Below, piece by piece: positions 63,943-64,000 of a stretch of 64,000 bases of DNA (the first letter of the stretch is position 1; every line of letters starts with the position of its first letter). The stretch is from Gammaproteobacteria bacterium (GTDB lineage Bacteria; Pseudomonadota; Gammaproteobacteria; Thiohalomonadales; Thiohalomonadaceae): NCBI GenBank assembly GCA_026196275.1, contig JAPHTQ010000002.1, positions 34,736-98,735 of the forward strand. The letters are read 5' to 3'. The notes beneath the pieces are model-generated. The model made no database searches. It was not told where the DNA came from and worked only from the letters and a program-made list of their open reading frames with translations. A program made the translations under genes and the position numbers.

Positions 63943-64000
63943 ATGGATAGCGCGGACACGCTAGTGCCCTGATGGTTAGTTGGGTGTTTGCTGTTGCTCA

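Noticed and set aside
63918..64000. End of an IS200/IS605-type element
   Set aside because: The CCCCGCC hairpin and flanking words recall such ends, but no transposase lies in the window, so only a terminator is reported.

Overview
The window is a gene-dense, high-GC stretch of a gammaproteobacterial chromosome, most like a sulfur-oxidising or Chromatiales-type lineage. This placement is inferred from gene content, not computed: Pst/PhoU, MsrPQ, ribonuclease T, an SHP/DHC/cytochrome b561 module, a DctPQM TRAP system, NifJ-type pyruvate:ferredoxin oxidoreductase and several hybrid GGDEF/EAL proteins. I see no rRNA, tRNA, intact transposase or CRISPR array.

Layout. 1-4041: end of a phosphate uptake operon (pstC 3' end, pstA, pstB, phoU). 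4038-8358: accessory patch with a compact MITE-like inverted-repeat element, a small SET-domain protein, a Kef-type antiporter coupled to a tandem universal stress protein, and a decayed integron-type tyrosine recombinase. 8359-11673: large Cache/HAMP/PAS/GGDEF/EAL protein. 11845-14713: argF, argD and sodB, all on the minus strand. 14916-22002: minus-strand block of a two-component system, a 123-aa unknown protein, and an apparent operon hvfA-hvfB-hvfC-hvfX-msrP-msrQ. This encodes a ribosomally made, Cys-rich, MNIO-modified metallophore (bufferin/HvfA type) physically linked to periplasmic methionine-sulfoxide repair. 22217-28037: FadL-type porin and, convergently, a four-gene envelope glycosylation cluster. 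28220-31928: hydantoinase-B-like protein, BON lipoprotein and an asnO-like amidotransferase. 31980-36301: OmpA/TSP3 protein, monothiol glutaredoxin and a b561/diheme/SHP cytochrome operon. 36325-42345: housekeeping and hypothetical genes (rnt, TraB-like, pyrC, DUF3301, LysR, PerM). 42570-57983: an oxoacid metabolism region holding PDH E1 alpha, E1 beta and a single-polypeptide E2-E3 fusion, a DctPQM-porin uptake set, and a GltD-like iron-sulfur oxidoreductase followed by NifJ. 58102-63753: M48 lipoprotein protease, argG, a second GGDEF/EAL protein and gloA.

The most interesting system is the Hvf/Buf operon. Its precursor has six Cys, all in CG repeats after a Sec signal peptide. Its leader can fold so that a 10-bp perfect stem buries the hvfA Shine-Dalgarno sequence around an inner terminator-like hairpin, a candidate RNA switch. 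msrP starts 19 bp after hvfX, which suggests copper handling and oxidised-methionine repair are co-expressed.

A second theme is a dispersed family of intergenic inverted repeats built from CACAGAG / CGCAAAG words. Copies sit between co-transcribed genes at 3138, 19361, 44547, 54253, 58003 and 63755. A different structured element lies at 4038-4306, and other repeat types are at 15534 and 52275.
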